Positions 8,624-17,757 are shown, numbered from the stretch's first letter. The stretch: DNA of 43,996 nt from Pseudomonadota bacterium (GCA_023438245.1 JAEXRD010000142.1:1-43996), one strand, 5' to 3'. Translations and numbers: made by a program. Notes: generated from the sequence alone by a model not told the origin.

Positions 8624-11308
8624 CTAGCCCTCGGCCAGCGCGCCCTTCAGGCGCTCCTGGAGCTCGGAGAGCTTGGTCTTGGCGTCTTCGAGTCCGGCCA
8701 GCTTCTCGCGCTCGGCGGCCACGATGTCCGCCGGGGCGTTGTTGGCGAAGCCCGGGGCGGAGAGCTTGCCCTTGATGGCGGCCAGCTGCTTGTCCAGCTT
8801 GCCCAGCTCCTTGTCCAGGCGGGCCACCTCGGCGGTGAAGTCCACCAGGCCCTTGAGGGGCACGAAGATGCGGCTGCCCTCCACAACGGCGGTGCCGCTG
8901 GCGCGCGGGCCGGTCAGGCCTGGGCCGATGTCCGCGCTTTCGATGCGGGCCAGCTGCTGGATGAGGGCCACGTTGTCGGCCAGCACGCGCAGGGCGTTGT
9001 CGCCGCCCGCTTCGGTGTCGATGATGAGGCTCAATTTCTTGGCCGGGTCGATGGCCAGCTCGGTGCGGATGGCGCGGGTGGCGCCCACCACGCCCTGGAA
9101 GAAGGCCATGTCGCGGGCGGCCTGCTCGTTGCGGCACTCCGGCCTGCGGGCCGGGAAGGGCACGGTGGCGATGTCCTTGTTTTCAATGCCCGGCAGCGCG
9201 TTCCAGATCTCCTGGGTCACGAAGGGCATCACCGGGTGCAGCAGCACCATGGTCTCGGAGAGCACGGTGAGGAGCACGCGGCGGGTGGCGTCCTTGTTGG
9301 CCTCGTCCTGGCCGTACAGGTCGCCCTTGGCCATTTCCACGTACCAGTCGCAGAACTCGTTCCAGATGAACTTGTACAGCCCCTGGGCGATGTCGTTGAA
9401 GCGGTATTCGAGGGTGGCGCTCTGAACCTCGTCCTTCACCTCTTCCAGGCGGTGCAGAATCCACCCATTGGCCAGGCCCGTGGCGTCGGAGAGCTTGGCC
9501 CCCGGCTCGCCCTCCAGATTCATGAGCGCGAAGCGGGCGCTGTTCCAGATCTTGTTCACGAAGTGCCGGTAGCCCTCGATGCGTTTTTCCGAGAGCTTGA
9601 TGTCGCGGCCCATGGCGGCGAAGGCGGTGAGGGTGAAGCGCAGGGAGTCGGTGCCGTACTTGGCGATCATCTCCAGCGGGTCGATGACGTTGCCCGTGGA
9701 CTTGCTCATCTTCTTGCCCTGCTCGTCGCGCACCAGGGCGTGGATGTACACGTGGTGGAAGGGCACCTTGCCCTGGAAGTGGATGCCCATCATCATCATG
9801 CGGGCCACCCAGAAGAACAGGATGTCGAAGCCGGTGACCAGGCAGCTGGTGGGGTAGTAGGCCTTCAGCTTGCTGGTGTCATCCGGCCAGCCCATGGTGC
9901 TGAAGGGCCACAGGGCGCTGCTGAACCAGGTGTCCAGCACGTCCTCTTCCTGGGCGAGGGCTCCGCCGCACTTGGGGCAACTCGTGGGGTCGTCCACCTG
10001 CACGATGAGTTCGCCGCAGGCCTCGCAGGTCCAGGCCGGGATGCGGTGGCCCCACCAGATCTGGCGGGAGATGCACCAGTCGCGGATGTTGTCCAGCCAC
10101 TCGTAGTAGGTCTTTTCCCACTGCGCGGGGAAGATCTGGGTCTCGCCGGGCACGGCCTTGCGCGCGGCCTCAGCCAGGGGGCCCACCTTCACGAACCACT
10201 GCTCACTCACGTGCGGCTCGATGACGCTCTTGCAGCGGTAGCACTCGCCCACGCTGTGGTCGTGGTCGGCGATGTCCACCAGCAGGCCCTGGGCCTCCAG
10301 GTCCTCGACAACCTTGTCGCGGCAGGCGGTCTTGGACAGGCCCCGGTAGGCCTCGGGCGCGTTCTCGTTCATGTCGCCCTTGTCGTCGATGACCGGGAGC
10401 ACGGGCAGGTCGTGCTTGCGCGCCAGGGCCCAGTCGTTCATGTCGTGGGCCGGGGTGATCTTGAGGCAGCCGGTGCCGAACTCCATGTCCACGTAGGCGT
10501 CGGCGATGACGGGAATCTCCTTGCCCACCAGCGGAAGAATGACCTTCTTGCCTACCGCGTGCGTGTAGCGCTCGTCCTCCGGGTGCACGGCCACGGCCAC
10601 GTCGCCCAGCATGGTCTCCGGGCGGGTGGTGGCGACAATCAGGTCGCCGGAACCGTCGGCCAGGGGGTACTTGATGCGGTAGAGCTTGCCCTTCTTGGGG
10701 GCGTGCTCCACCTCGTCGTCGGCCAGCGCGGTGTGGCAGCGGTTGCACCAGTTGACGATGTAGTTGCCCTTGTAGATCAGCCCCTCGTGGAACAGGCGGG
10801 TGAACACCTCGCGCACGGCGCGGGAGCAGCCCTCGTCCAGGGTGAAGCGCTCGCTGGTCCAGTCCACGCTGGCGCCCATGCGGCGGATCTGGTTCAGGAT
10901 GCGGTCGCCGTACTCCTTTTTCCAGTCCCACACGCGGTCGATGAAGGCCTCGCGGCCCAGGTCGTCGCGCTTCTTGCCCTCTTTTTTCAGCTGGCGCTCC
11001 ACCACGTTCTGGGTGGCGATGCCCGCGTGGTCCGTGCCGGGCACCCACAGCACGCTCTTGCCCTGCTGGCGCATGAAGCGGCAGAGGATGTCCTGCAGCG
11101 TGAGGTTGAGGGCATGGCCCATGTGCAGCGCGCCGGTGACGTTGGGCGGCGGGATGACGATGGAGTAGGGCTCCTTCTCGCCGTCCAGCACGTCCTGGGG
11201 ATCGGGAGAAAAGGTCTTGTTCTCCTCCCAGTGCTTGCCCCAGCGGGCTTCCACATCGGCGGGCTCGTAGCCCTTGGGAAGGTTGTCGGTCAGATTGGCG
11301 TCGGACAT
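8624..11308 (-). CDS. valS: Valyl-tRNA synthetase
   Basis: The 894-residue class I synthetase charges tRNA-Val. The HIGH motif is HMGH at 62-65 and KMSKS is at 533-537. PPPNVTGALHMGHA, FGTGCLKITPAHD (editing domain) and EQWFVKV are all present, with cysteine pairs of zinc-binding type around WTCEACGEL and CPKCGG. The C-terminus ends in the usual valS coiled coil from about residue 830. AAGGAG precedes the ATG. It is the first gene of an operon with the GNAT-cupin and cobA-hemD genes. Confidence 0.98.
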   Translation of the reverse strand: MSDANLTDNLPKGYEPADVEARWGKHWEENKTFSPDPQDVLDGEKEPYSIVIPPPNVTGALHMGHALNLTLQDILCRFMRQQGKSVLWVPGTDHAGIATQNVVERQLKKEGKKRDDLGREAFIDRVWDWKKEYGDRILNQIRRMGASVDWTSERFTLDEGCSRAVREVFTRLFHEGLIYKGNYIVNWCNRCHTALADDEVEHAPKKGKLYRIKYPLADGSGDLIVATTRPETMLGDVAVAVHPEDERYTHAVGKKVILPLVGKEIPVIADAYVDMEFGTGCLKITPAHDMNDWALARKHDLPVLPVIDDKGDMNENAPEAYRGLSKTACRDKVVEDLEAQGLLVDIADHDHSVGECYRCKSVIEPHVSEQWFVKVGPLAEAARKAVPGETQIFPAQWEKTYYEWLDNIRDWCISRQIWWGHRIPAWTCEACGELIVQVDDPTSCPKCGGALAQEEDVLDTWFSSALWPFSTMGWPDDTSKLKAYYPTSCLVTGFDILFFWVARMMMMGIHFQGKVPFHHVYIHALVRDEQGKKMSKSTGNVIDPLEMIAKYGTDSLRFTLTAFAAMGRDIKLSEKRIEGYRHFVNKIWNSARFALMNLEGEPGAKLSDATGLANGWILHRLEEVKDEVQSATLEYRFNDIAQGLYKFIWNEFCDWYVEMAKGDLYGQDEANKDATRRVLLTVLSETMVLLHPVMPFVTQEIWNALPGIENKDIATVPFPARRPECRNEQAARDMAFFQGVVGATRAIRTELAIDPAKKLSLIIDTEAGGDNALRVLADNVALIQQLARIESADIGPGLTGPRASGTAVVEGSRIFVPLKGLVDFTAEVARLDKELGKLDKQLAAIKGKLSAPGFANNAPADIVAAEREKLAGLEDAKTKLSELQERLKGALAEG

Positions 11309-11424
11309 ATTTCATGCTCCTTGCGGCAGTCGCGCGCCGGTGCACATTGCCCATGAGGCCCCGAAGGGGATTGCCAAGGAGGGCCGGGCGCGGGTAGGGT
11401 GCCCGGAAACCTTGGGAGCAAGCG

Positions 11425-12726
11425 ATGGCGCGCGTTTTCGTCTTGTGGGATGATTCGCACCTGTGGGGGGTGCTGGTGCTGCGCGCCCTGCGGGCGCTCG
11501 GCACTTCTCACCAGATTTTACGCGCCACTGACATAGCCGAGGGCGCGCTCTCTGGCAAGCGTGGCGTACTGGTGGTGCCGGGCGGCTGGGCGCGGGGCCG
11601 GGCGCTGCGGCTGGGCGAGGCCGGGATGCAGGCCATCCGCGGCTTCGTGGCCGGGGGCGGCGGCTACCTGGGCTTCTGCGGCGGCGCGGGCCTGGCGCTC
11701 ACCAGCCCAAAGCCGGGCGAGAGCCTGGGCCTGTGCCCCTGGGGGCGCATGGGCTTTGCCGGGCGGCTGCAACATTTCCTTTCCGGCGATGTGCTGCTGG
11801 AGCGCACGGGGCGCCAGGGGCGGCAGGACCGCTCCGATACCCTCCTGGCCCAGGTCTGGTGGCCCGCGCAGTTCGCGCCCAATGAAGCCGGGGATGTGGA
11901 GATCCTGGCGCGCTACGCCGGGCTTGGCCGCGACTTCTGGGTGGCGGACCTCAAGCTCTCCCTGCTGCCGGAGGAGACCCTGGGCGACTGGCAGAACCTC
12001 TACGGCCTGCAGATCCGCCCCGATTTTTTGAAGGGCCGCCCGGCGGTGATTTCCGGCGCGTACGGCCAGGGGCGCTACGTGCTCAGCTATCCGCACCTGG
12101 AGACGCCGGACAGCGCCCAGGCCAACGCCTGGCTGGCGAAACTGCTCATCGAGCTGGGCGGTGGGGTGCCTGATGTTCCCCAGGGCCAGTGCCCCGTCAC
12201 CAGCGTGCCGCCCTGGCGCGTGGGCAAGGACACCATCCGCTGGATCGACCCGGCCCTGCTCGCCGCCAAGAAGAGCGTGGAGCGCGCGGTGGCCGTGGGC
12301 GAGAGCCACCTGCTGCTGTTCTGGCGCAACCCGTGGCTGCTGGGCTGGCGGCGCGGACTGCCGGGGCCGGGCATCAACAGCCTGTACGCGCTGATCTGCG
12401 AGGCGCTCTGCGCCGTGCCCACGCCCGAGGCCGAGGCCTGGTGGGCCGAGCGCGCCCCCGCCTTCGCCCGGCTGGCGGAGCTGTTCGAGGCCGGGCTGTC
12501 CGGCCTGCTCCTGGCCGAGCGGCTGGACATGACCGTGCGCCAGACCCAGAACGCCCACGCGCCCGATGCGGGCGATTCCTCCACCCCGGAGGCCATGTTC
12601 GCCACGGGCCTGCGCGAGACGCGCCGCGCGCTCTTCGGCACGCCCCCGGCCATGGGCGGGGTGTGCGGCGAGATGCTGGCCATGCTGGAGGAGCTGTGCG
12701 CGCGGGTGTGGGGCGGGCAGTCCTGA
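11425..12726 (+). CDS. BPL-N domain protein (class I glutamine-amidotransferase-like)
   Basis: The 433-residue protein begins with a fold like the N-terminal domain of some biotin-protein ligases. It has VFVLWDDSHLW, VVPGG, and a nucleophile elbow GFCGGA with C85, as in class I glutamine amidotransferases. Family members without the ligase domain are common and their reaction is unknown. The C-terminal 180 residues are rich in Leu, Ala and Trp and not assigned. The gene is divergent from valS (116-base gap) and is followed after 129 bases by the riboswitch-controlled gdx gene. GGGAG precedes the ATG. No signal peptide or clear membrane helix is seen. Confidence 0.72.
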   Translation: MARVFVLWDDSHLWGVLVLRALRALGTSHQILRATDIAEGALSGKRGVLVVPGGWARGRALRLGEAGMQAIRGFVAGGGGYLGFCGGAGLALTSPKPGESLGLCPWGRMGFAGRLQHFLSGDVLLERTGRQGRQDRSDTLLAQVWWPAQFAPNEAGDVEILARYAGLGRDFWVADLKLSLLPEETLGDWQNLYGLQIRPDFLKGRPAVISGAYGQGRYVLSYPHLETPDSAQANAWLAKLLIELGGGVPDVPQGQCPVTSVPPWRVGKDTIRWIDPALLAAKKSVERAVAVGESHLLLFWRNPWLLGWRRGLPGPGINSLYALICEALCAVPTPEAEAWWAERAPAFARLAELFEAGLSGLLLAERLDMTVRQTQNAHAPDAGDSSTPEAMFATGLRETRRALFGTPPAMGGVCGEMLAMLEELCARVWGGQS

Positions 12727-12784
12727 TGCCCCTTGACCCCCGCTCCGTCCTGGCCTAATCCCACCTCTCCGCAGTCATGGCCCG

Positions 12785-12832
12785 GCCGGGACGACCCGGC
12801 GTGAGGCCCTCCCGTTCACGGGGACGACCCCG
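12785..12832 (+). promoter_or_regulatory. Guanidine-II (mini-ykkC) riboswitch
   Basis: Two short hairpins have identical ACGA tetraloops. In the first, GCCGGG (12785-12790) pairs with CCCGGC (12795-12800). In the second, CGGGG (12819-12823) pairs with CCCCG (12828-12832). The linker is 18 nt. Two stems with ACGR loops directly ahead of the ribosome binding site are the diagnostic form of the mini-ykkC motif. Ligand binding lets the loops dock and exposes the downstream GAAGGA. The next gene is a guanidinium-exporter homologue, as expected. Confidence 0.9.
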
Positions 12833-12855
12833 CAGCATCCGAAGGAATCCCCACC

Positions 12856-13173
12856 ATGTCCTGGCTGTACCTGTTCGTGGCCGGGTTGTTCGAGGTGGCC
12901 TGGGCCGTTGGCCTCAAGCACACCGAGGGCTTCACCCGCCTCCTCCCGTCCGTTTTCGTCGGCTTCTCCATGATCGCCAGCATGGGCCTGCTTGGCCTGG
13001 CCGTGCGCTCCCTGCCCATCTCCGCGGCCTACGCCGTGTGGACGGGCATCGGCACCCTGGGCGCGGCGGCCTGGGGCATGGCCGTGCTGGGCGAGCCCGC
13101 CGGCGCGCTGCGCATCGCCTGCATCGGGCTCATCGCGCTTGGAATCGCAGGTTTAAAGCTCCTGCCTTCGTAG
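12856..13173 (+). CDS. gdx: Small multidrug-resistance family guanidinium exporter (Gdx/SugE type)
   Basis: The 105-residue protein has four hydrophobic helices and works as a dual-topology dimer. The essential glutamate is E13 in GLFEVAWAVGLKHTEGF; the LKxTxGF segment is typical of the guanidinium-exporting Gdx subtype rather than the polyaromatic-drug EmrE subtype. It would exchange guanidinium for protons. GAAGGA lies before the ATG, just after the two-hairpin guanidine-II riboswitch, which supports the substrate assignment. A bidirectional terminator follows. Confidence 0.92.
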   Translation: MSWLYLFVAGLFEVAWAVGLKHTEGFTRLLPSVFVGFSMIASMGLLGLAVRSLPISAAYAVWTGIGTLGAAAWGMAVLGEPAGALRIACIGLIALGIAGLKLLPS

Positions 13174-13199
13174 AACCAGCCCCGCACGCGCCAAAAGCA

Positions 13200-13235
13200 A
13201 AGCCCCCCGGACCTGATCGATCCGGGGGGCTTTTG
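13200..13235. terminator. Bidirectional terminator between gdx and the RRM gene
   Basis: GCCCCCCGG and CCGGGGGGC form a 9-bp stem with an 11-nt loop. It is followed by TTTTG on the plus strand and by a T-containing tail on the minus strand. It serves both convergent genes. Confidence 0.85.
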
Positions 13236-13253
13236 TGTGCCGTCTTGTCTTGG

Positions 13254-13520
13254 CTAGTAGCGGCGGGGCGGGCGGGGGGCGCGCTCCTTGGCCTCGTTCA
13301 CCCGGAGGGTGCGGCCGCCGTAATCCTTGCCGTCCAGGGCCTCGATGGCCTTGGCCGTGCCCGCGTCGTCCATCTCCACGAAGCCGAACCCACGGAAGCG
13401 GCCGGTCTCGCGGTCCATGATGAACTTCACGCCCTGCACCTCTCCATAGCTGGCGAAGAGGTCACGAATCTCGTCTTCCTTGGCGCTGAAAGGCAGATTG
13501 CCGACGTAAATGGACTTCAT
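13254..13520 (-). CDS. RRM-type RNA-binding protein
   Basis: The 88-residue protein is a single RNA-recognition motif. RNP2 is IYVGNLPF near residue 4 and RNP1 is RGFGFVEM near 44; a short basic Arg/Pro tail follows. Such single-RRM proteins are common in cyanobacteria and deltaproteobacteria and resemble cold-induced RNA-binding proteins. The start was placed at the ATG giving MKSIYVGN, with AGGAGAAGGG upstream. The 260 bases between it and the fliD-like gene contain no gene I can support and could include a long leader. Confidence 0.93.
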   Translation of the reverse strand: MKSIYVGNLPFSAKEDEIRDLFASYGEVQGVKFIMDRETGRFRGFGFVEMDDAGTAKAIEALDGKDYGGRTLRVNEAKERAPRPPRRY

Positions 13521-13781
13521 CTTTTCCCTTCTCCTGGTGAAAAACGAAAGATACCGCCTATCCCCGTCACCCGAAACTGCATTCCCCACGACCTCGCGCG
13601 ACGCTTCAGGCTTCCCCAGACCTAGGCCCGCCATATCCCAGCCTTGGGAAAACAGCAAGGGAAATAACCAGAAATCTCGGCAGGGCACGAAACAAATTCG
13701 CCCCGCTTGTACGCCCTGGCGCAACCCTCTGCGCAGCGCGCATCCGGCTGCGCTCTGCATGGTCCGTCCGGGCCGCCGCGC

Positions 13782-15647
13782 TCAGCCCTTGCGGCGCAAC
13801 AGTGCCCCGGCCCCGGACTTGCTGAGGATGTCCAGTGATTCCGCATTGCTGACGTCGTACAGATCCAGCAGCTGGTTGGTCTTTTCCACTTCCGTCTCCG
13901 TGCGCAGGCCGGTGGGCGCGGCCAGCGGGTTTCCCGCCGCGAAGCTCTCCGGCCCCTGGAGCAGGCTTTCGGCTCCGTCGGTGAGCGCCTTGTCCGCCCT
14001 GGCCGCCAGCTCCGGCAGCAGCCCGCCGGTGCCGGTGAGCGCGCCCCGCACCTCGCCGGGCCGGTCGAGGAGCGCGCCGAGGAACTCCTGGGCCGAGAGC
14101 CAGAGCATCTTCTCGCGCCCGGCCTCCACCAGCCCCAGGGCCGCCAGCGTGGCCGAACGCTTCGCCACCGGCGCGCGCCAGGCCTCGGCCTGGGTGGACT
14201 CCCGGCCCTTGGCGTCGCGGCCCGGGCGCAGGATGTCCTCGTTGCCCAGCATCAGCCCGCGCAGGTCGTTGTAGGCGCTGGCGATGTCCATGAGGCTGTC
14301 GGCCAGGCGCTCGTACGGCCCGGTGACGCTCACGGGCGCGGAGTCCCCGAAGGTTTCGGCGGTCTCCAGCACCACGCGGCCCCGGTCGGTGGTGAAGGTG
14401 TTGCCCGCGCGGGCCAGGGTCCGGCCGTCCACCACCGCCGCGCCGTCGCTGCCCGGGGCGGCGGTCCCGTTCAGGCCCAGGGTTTGGAGAAACGTGGTGG
14501 ACGCGGCGTCGGCCCCGGAAATGCTCGTGCGCCAGCCCAGCTTGCTCCCGGCCTGGCTGATTTGCAGGGCCTGGCCGTCCACAAGCTCATGGTATTGGCC
14601 GTCGGCGGAATCCCACACGCGCCCTGCGGGCACGAGCTGCGCGGCCAGGGCCGGGCTGGCGGTGCCGAAGGCGCGGGACATGCGCCCCAGCACCTCGCTC
14701 CAGGTGTCCCCGGCGCTGACGGTGATGCTGACGTCGCCGGAGTAGGCGGGGTCGCCCTCCTGGCCCACGGTGTAGGACAGGGTGTAGGTGCCGGGGGTGA
14801 TGGTGGTCGCGGCCTCGGGGTCGTAGGCTTTGGTGGTGAACGTGCTGGGCCGCGCCACGGAGAGCGCGGAGACCTGGTGCGTGGCGATGGTCGCGGGCTG
14901 GGCGGGCGCGGAGGGCGCTTCCAGGTCCAGCCACTGGGCCAGGTGCCCGGAGGCGTCCGCCAGGGTGGCGACCTGCGCCGTGCTGCCCGGCTCCACGGAA
15001 AGGGCCAGGAAGCTGCCGGTCTGCACCAGGTCGGGCGAGAGGACGCCCATGCCGGTCTGGCTGCGCACCTCGGCCCGCACGCCAAGCGTCGAAGCGTTCA
15101 CGGCGTCGGCCACGGCCTGGAGCGCCTGGGCGTTGGTGCTGCCGCGCCCGAGGGTGATGGAGAGCGTGTCGGTGTCCGGGTAGGCGATGCCGTCGCCCAG
15201 GCCGAGGGCCATGGTGTAGGTTCCCGCGGCCAGCCCGCTTTTTTCGCTGGCGGCGAACCCGCGCGAGAGGAGCTTGTCCTCCTGGACCACGCTGCCCGGG
15301 GTCTGGAAGGAGACGCCCAGCTTGCCCGCGAGCGAGGAGGGGGCGTCCGCCAGGCGCGAATCGGCGAAGGTGAGCCCGCCGGAGGGCCAGGCGAAGGCCT
15401 CGATGCGCTCCGACAGGCGCGAGAGCGCGCCCTGCAGCGCCAGGGCCAGCACCGGGCCGGTGTTCGCCAGCTTCCGCGCGGCGAGGCTCTGCCTGCCTTC
15501 CTCGTATTTCTGGCGGGCGGCGGTGATTTCCTGGCTTTGGCCGCCGGACGAGACCCCGCCCGGCGCGCTGGGCGCGGTGAGGTCAGTCGAGCTTTGGCTC
15601 GACTCCGTCGGGGTGTGCAGCACCCCCGTCCACGTGATGGCCGCCAT
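13782..15647 (-). CDS. FliD-like flagellar cap / hook-associated protein
   Basis: The 621-residue protein is not a close match to one family, but two parts resemble the filament-cap protein FliD. These are the repeated segments DTLSITLGRGSTNAQALQAVADAVNAS and DTWSEVLGRMSRAF, and a C-terminal part with AYNDLRGLML, ALGLVEAGREKMLWL and EVRGALTGTGGL. It is rich in Ala, Gly, Ser and Thr with almost no Cys, as for exported axial proteins, and has no signal peptide. GGAGA precedes the ATG. Its first 65 bases overlap truA. It sits at the end of a fliJ-motE-truA cluster, which supports a flagellar role. It could instead be another hook-associated protein. Confidence 0.6.
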   Translation of the reverse strand: MAAITWTGVLHTPTESSQSSTDLTAPSAPGGVSSGGQSQEITAARQKYEEGRQSLAARKLANTGPVLALALQGALSRLSERIEAFAWPSGGLTFADSRLADAPSSLAGKLGVSFQTPGSVVQEDKLLSRGFAASEKSGLAAGTYTMALGLGDGIAYPDTDTLSITLGRGSTNAQALQAVADAVNASTLGVRAEVRSQTGMGVLSPDLVQTGSFLALSVEPGSTAQVATLADASGHLAQWLDLEAPSAPAQPATIATHQVSALSVARPSTFTTKAYDPEAATTITPGTYTLSYTVGQEGDPAYSGDVSITVSAGDTWSEVLGRMSRAFGTASPALAAQLVPAGRVWDSADGQYHELVDGQALQISQAGSKLGWRTSISGADAASTTFLQTLGLNGTAAPGSDGAAVVDGRTLARAGNTFTTDRGRVVLETAETFGDSAPVSVTGPYERLADSLMDIASAYNDLRGLMLGNEDILRPGRDAKGRESTQAEAWRAPVAKRSATLAALGLVEAGREKMLWLSAQEFLGALLDRPGEVRGALTGTGGLLPELAARADKALTDGAESLLQGPESFAAGNPLAAPTGLRTETEVEKTNQLLDLYDVSNAESLDILSKSGAGALLRRKG

Positions 15648-16449
15648 GCTCTCCGTTCAGCGCGTCCGCCGCGTTTTCCGGCCCCTTCTCCGGTTCATCG
15701 CCGTAGAACACCCGCTCCATGCACAGGCCCCAGGGCGGGGCCGTGGGCAGGCCGTGGTTGCGGTCGCGCCTCTCGATGAGTGATCGGACGATGGAGGGCG
15801 GGGCTTTACCTTTGCCCACGGCCACCAGGCAGCCCATGATGTTGCGCACCATCTGCTTGAGGAAGCCGTCGGCGCGCACGCGCCACACGATCTCCACGGG
15901 GGTCTGGCCCGGCTCGCGCCAGAGGTGGGTGAGGGTGCGCACGGTGCCGCGCGGGCCGATGGGGTTGCCCTCGTTGCGGAAGCTGGCGAAGTCGTGGGAG
16001 CCGATGAAGAGCCGGGCCGCCTCGTCCATGGCGTCCAGGTCCAGCGGGGGCACGTCCCACACGAAGCGGCGGCGGAAGGGGTTCACGTGGGTGCGGTCGT
16101 GCCACAGGGTGTAGGCGTAGACCTTGCCCGTGGCCTGGAACTGGGCGTGGAAGTCCGGCGCGGCGAGGCTCGCCTCCACCACGCGCACGTCGCGGTCCAT
16201 GAGCGAATTGAGGGCGATGCGCCAGGGCACGCTGGCCAGGTTGTCGGGGCAGTCGAAGTGCGCCACCTGCCCCAGGGCGTGCACGCCCGCGTCGGTGCGC
16301 CCCGCGCCCTGCACGGGCACGCGGGTGCCGACGATCCTGCCCACGGCGCGCTCCACCTCGGCCTGCACGGTGCGGTGCGCCGGGTTCTGGAACTGCCAGC
16401 CGTGGAAGTCGGTGCCGTCGTAGGCCAGGATGAGCTTGATGCGCGGCAT
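15583..16449 (-). CDS. truA: tRNA pseudouridine(38-40) synthase TruA
   Basis: The 288-residue enzyme isomerises uridines 38-40 in the anticodon arm. The catalytic aspartate is D53 in GAGRTDAGVHALGQVAHF. The N-terminus MPRIKLILAYDGTDFHGWQ is canonical and fixes the start; a TTG 45 bases upstream is less likely. The usual C-terminal PPWGLCMERVFYGD is followed by about 40 extra, poorly conserved residues that overlap the next gene by 65 bases. This overlap probably couples translation of the fliD-like protein to truA. Confidence 0.96.
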   Translation of the reverse strand: MPRIKLILAYDGTDFHGWQFQNPAHRTVQAEVERAVGRIVGTRVPVQGAGRTDAGVHALGQVAHFDCPDNLASVPWRIALNSLMDRDVRVVEASLAAPDFHAQFQATGKVYAYTLWHDRTHVNPFRRRFVWDVPPLDLDAMDEAARLFIGSHDFASFRNEGNPIGPRGTVRTLTHLWREPGQTPVEIVWRVRADGFLKQMVRNIMGCLVAVGKGKAPPSIVRSLIERRDRNHGLPTAPPWGLCMERVFYGDEPEKGPENAADALNGEHGGHHVDGGAAHPDGVEPKLD

Positions 16450-16536
16450 GGGCCGGAGGTAGCACAGCCCCGCGCGGGCGTCCATGCCGGACAAACGCGC
16501 GGGGCTGGTGGTGGTCGTATCGCGGGGGGTGCCGGT

Positions 16537-17292
16537 CTACTTGCCGGGGCCCTGGAGCGGGGCCTGCACCCTGGTCATGGCCTCGGTGAGCTTGGCGGCC
16601 TTGTCGGTCTTGATGAAGGTCATGATCTCGCCGGCCACCTTGGGCTTCATGCCGGTCAGAATCTTGACGGCCAGGTCCTGCTCCATGTTGGAGAGCACCT
16701 CGGCGGCCTGCTTGGGCTTCATGGCGGTGTAGGTGTCCACCTGGCGCTTGATGCGGGCGTCCTTCAGCACGTCGGCGTCGTCCATGAGCTTCTTGAGCGA
16801 GGCTTCCACGCGCTTGAGCTCGGCCAGCTTGTCGTCGATGCTCTTCTCCATGGCCGTGAGCGCGCGCTCCTTGGCGGTCAGCTCGGCCTCGCGGCGGTTC
16901 AGGTCGCGGCTCTGCTGGGCCTCGGGCACGCGGGCGTCGGGTATCTTGGTCTGGGCCAGCATGTCGGCCTGGGCGGCCAGGTCCGCCGGGGCGGCGGAGG
17001 CGGGCAGGGAGGTCTCCGCACCCTGCTCGGCGGTCTGGCCGGGGGCCACGGCGGGCGGTGCGGCGGGCGCGCCCTTGCCCTCGGGGGCGGGGGTGCTGGC
17101 CATGGCCTTGGGCAGGTCCAGGTCGCCGTCCATCAGACCTTTGACGGCCTGGAAGCCCAGGGTGCCCAGCACGGTGAGCTTGAGCAGCGCCAGCAGCGCC
17201 AGCGCGCCAAGAATCTTAGTGATCTTCGCGTTTATGGCGAAGCGTTGCCATTTCGTCGTATTCTTTTTGTTCGGCGAGGTTTGCGGCGACAT
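16537..17292 (-). CDS. MotE-like flagellar protein with MgtE-N/FliG-like domain
   Basis: The 251-residue protein has a transmembrane helix at about 27-47 and a Pro/Ala-rich linker. A charged coiled coil runs over about 125-175 (RREAELTAKERALTAMEKSIDDKLAELK). The C-terminal domain contains MKPKQAAEVLSNME and MKPKVAGEIMTFIK repeats typical of MgtE-N/FliG-like modules. This architecture matches MotE, which in other bacteria is a chaperone of a stator component. It overlaps the end of fliJ by 77 bases, confirming a flagellar setting. The exact role in this organism is inferred. Confidence 0.78.
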   Translation of the reverse strand: MSPQTSPNKKNTTKWQRFAINAKITKILGALALLALLKLTVLGTLGFQAVKGLMDGDLDLPKAMASTPAPEGKGAPAAPPAVAPGQTAEQGAETSLPASAAPADLAAQADMLAQTKIPDARVPEAQQSRDLNRREAELTAKERALTAMEKSIDDKLAELKRVEASLKKLMDDADVLKDARIKRQVDTYTAMKPKQAAEVLSNMEQDLAVKILTGMKPKVAGEIMTFIKTDKAAKLTEAMTRVQAPLQGPGK

Positions 17293-17656
17293 GATGTTTT
17301 TTTGCCTGCCGGTCCTTGAGTTTTTCCAGGAGTTTCTTTTCCCTGGAGCGGAGCACGGCCTCCTGGCGGCAGTTTTGCAAAATCAGGGCCAGCCGCGCCA
17401 GCTCGGCCTTTGCGGCGGCCAGGTCCATGCCCAGGGCCTCGCGGTACTGGTTCCACAGCCAGATGTCCCCCTGGGTGGGGTTCTCGCCGAAGCCCCTGGC
17501 CATGTGCTCCGCCAGTCTGGCCTCCACGTCGGCCACGGCGCGCTCCTGGGCCTCGTGCGCGGCCTTGGCCTGGGCCAGGGCCAGGCGCGCCTGGTCCTCG
17601 CGCTGCTGGCGGTAGTCCAGCACCTTTTGCAGGCGGAAGCTGAAGGGTTTGGCCAT
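17216..17656 (-). CDS. fliJ: Flagellar export protein FliJ
   Basis: The 146-residue protein is almost wholly alpha-helical coiled coil and starts FSFRLQKVLDYRQQREDQARL, the hallmark of FliJ. FliJ links the export ATPase FliI to the FlhA gate and escorts chaperones. Its last 77 bases overlap the motE-like gene in another frame. Other fli genes are not in the window. Upstream is a repeat-rich divergent region toward the phosphatase gene. Confidence 0.87.
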   Translation of the reverse strand: MAKPFSFRLQKVLDYRQQREDQARLALAQAKAAHEAQERAVADVEARLAEHMARGFGENPTQGDIWLWNQYREALGMDLAAAKAELARLALILQNCRQEAVLRSREKKLLEKLKDRQAKKHHVAANLAEQKEYDEMATLRHKREDH

Positions 17657-17684
17657 GCGGCCCTAGTGCCACGTTCCCCTCCTC

Positions 17685-17757
17685 GTCGCAAGGGGGGCCG
17701 TCGCAAGGGGGCCGTCGCAAGGGGGCCGTCGCAAGGGGGGCCGTCGCAAGGGGGGCC
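17685..17757. repeat. Five tandem 14-15 bp repeats with variable G tract
   Basis: Five direct copies of GTCGCAA-G(5 or 6)-CC run without gap, and a degenerate sixth (GTGGCGC plus a run of nine G) follows. Copies 2 and 3 have five G; copies 1, 4 and 5 have six. The array fills the 253-base divergent gap between fliJ (start 17656) and the phosphatase gene (start 17910), which otherwise shows no gene. Confidence 0.93.

Noticed and set aside
17685..17757. CRISPR array
   Set aside because: Units are 14-15 bp and directly abutting, with no spacers and no cas genes.
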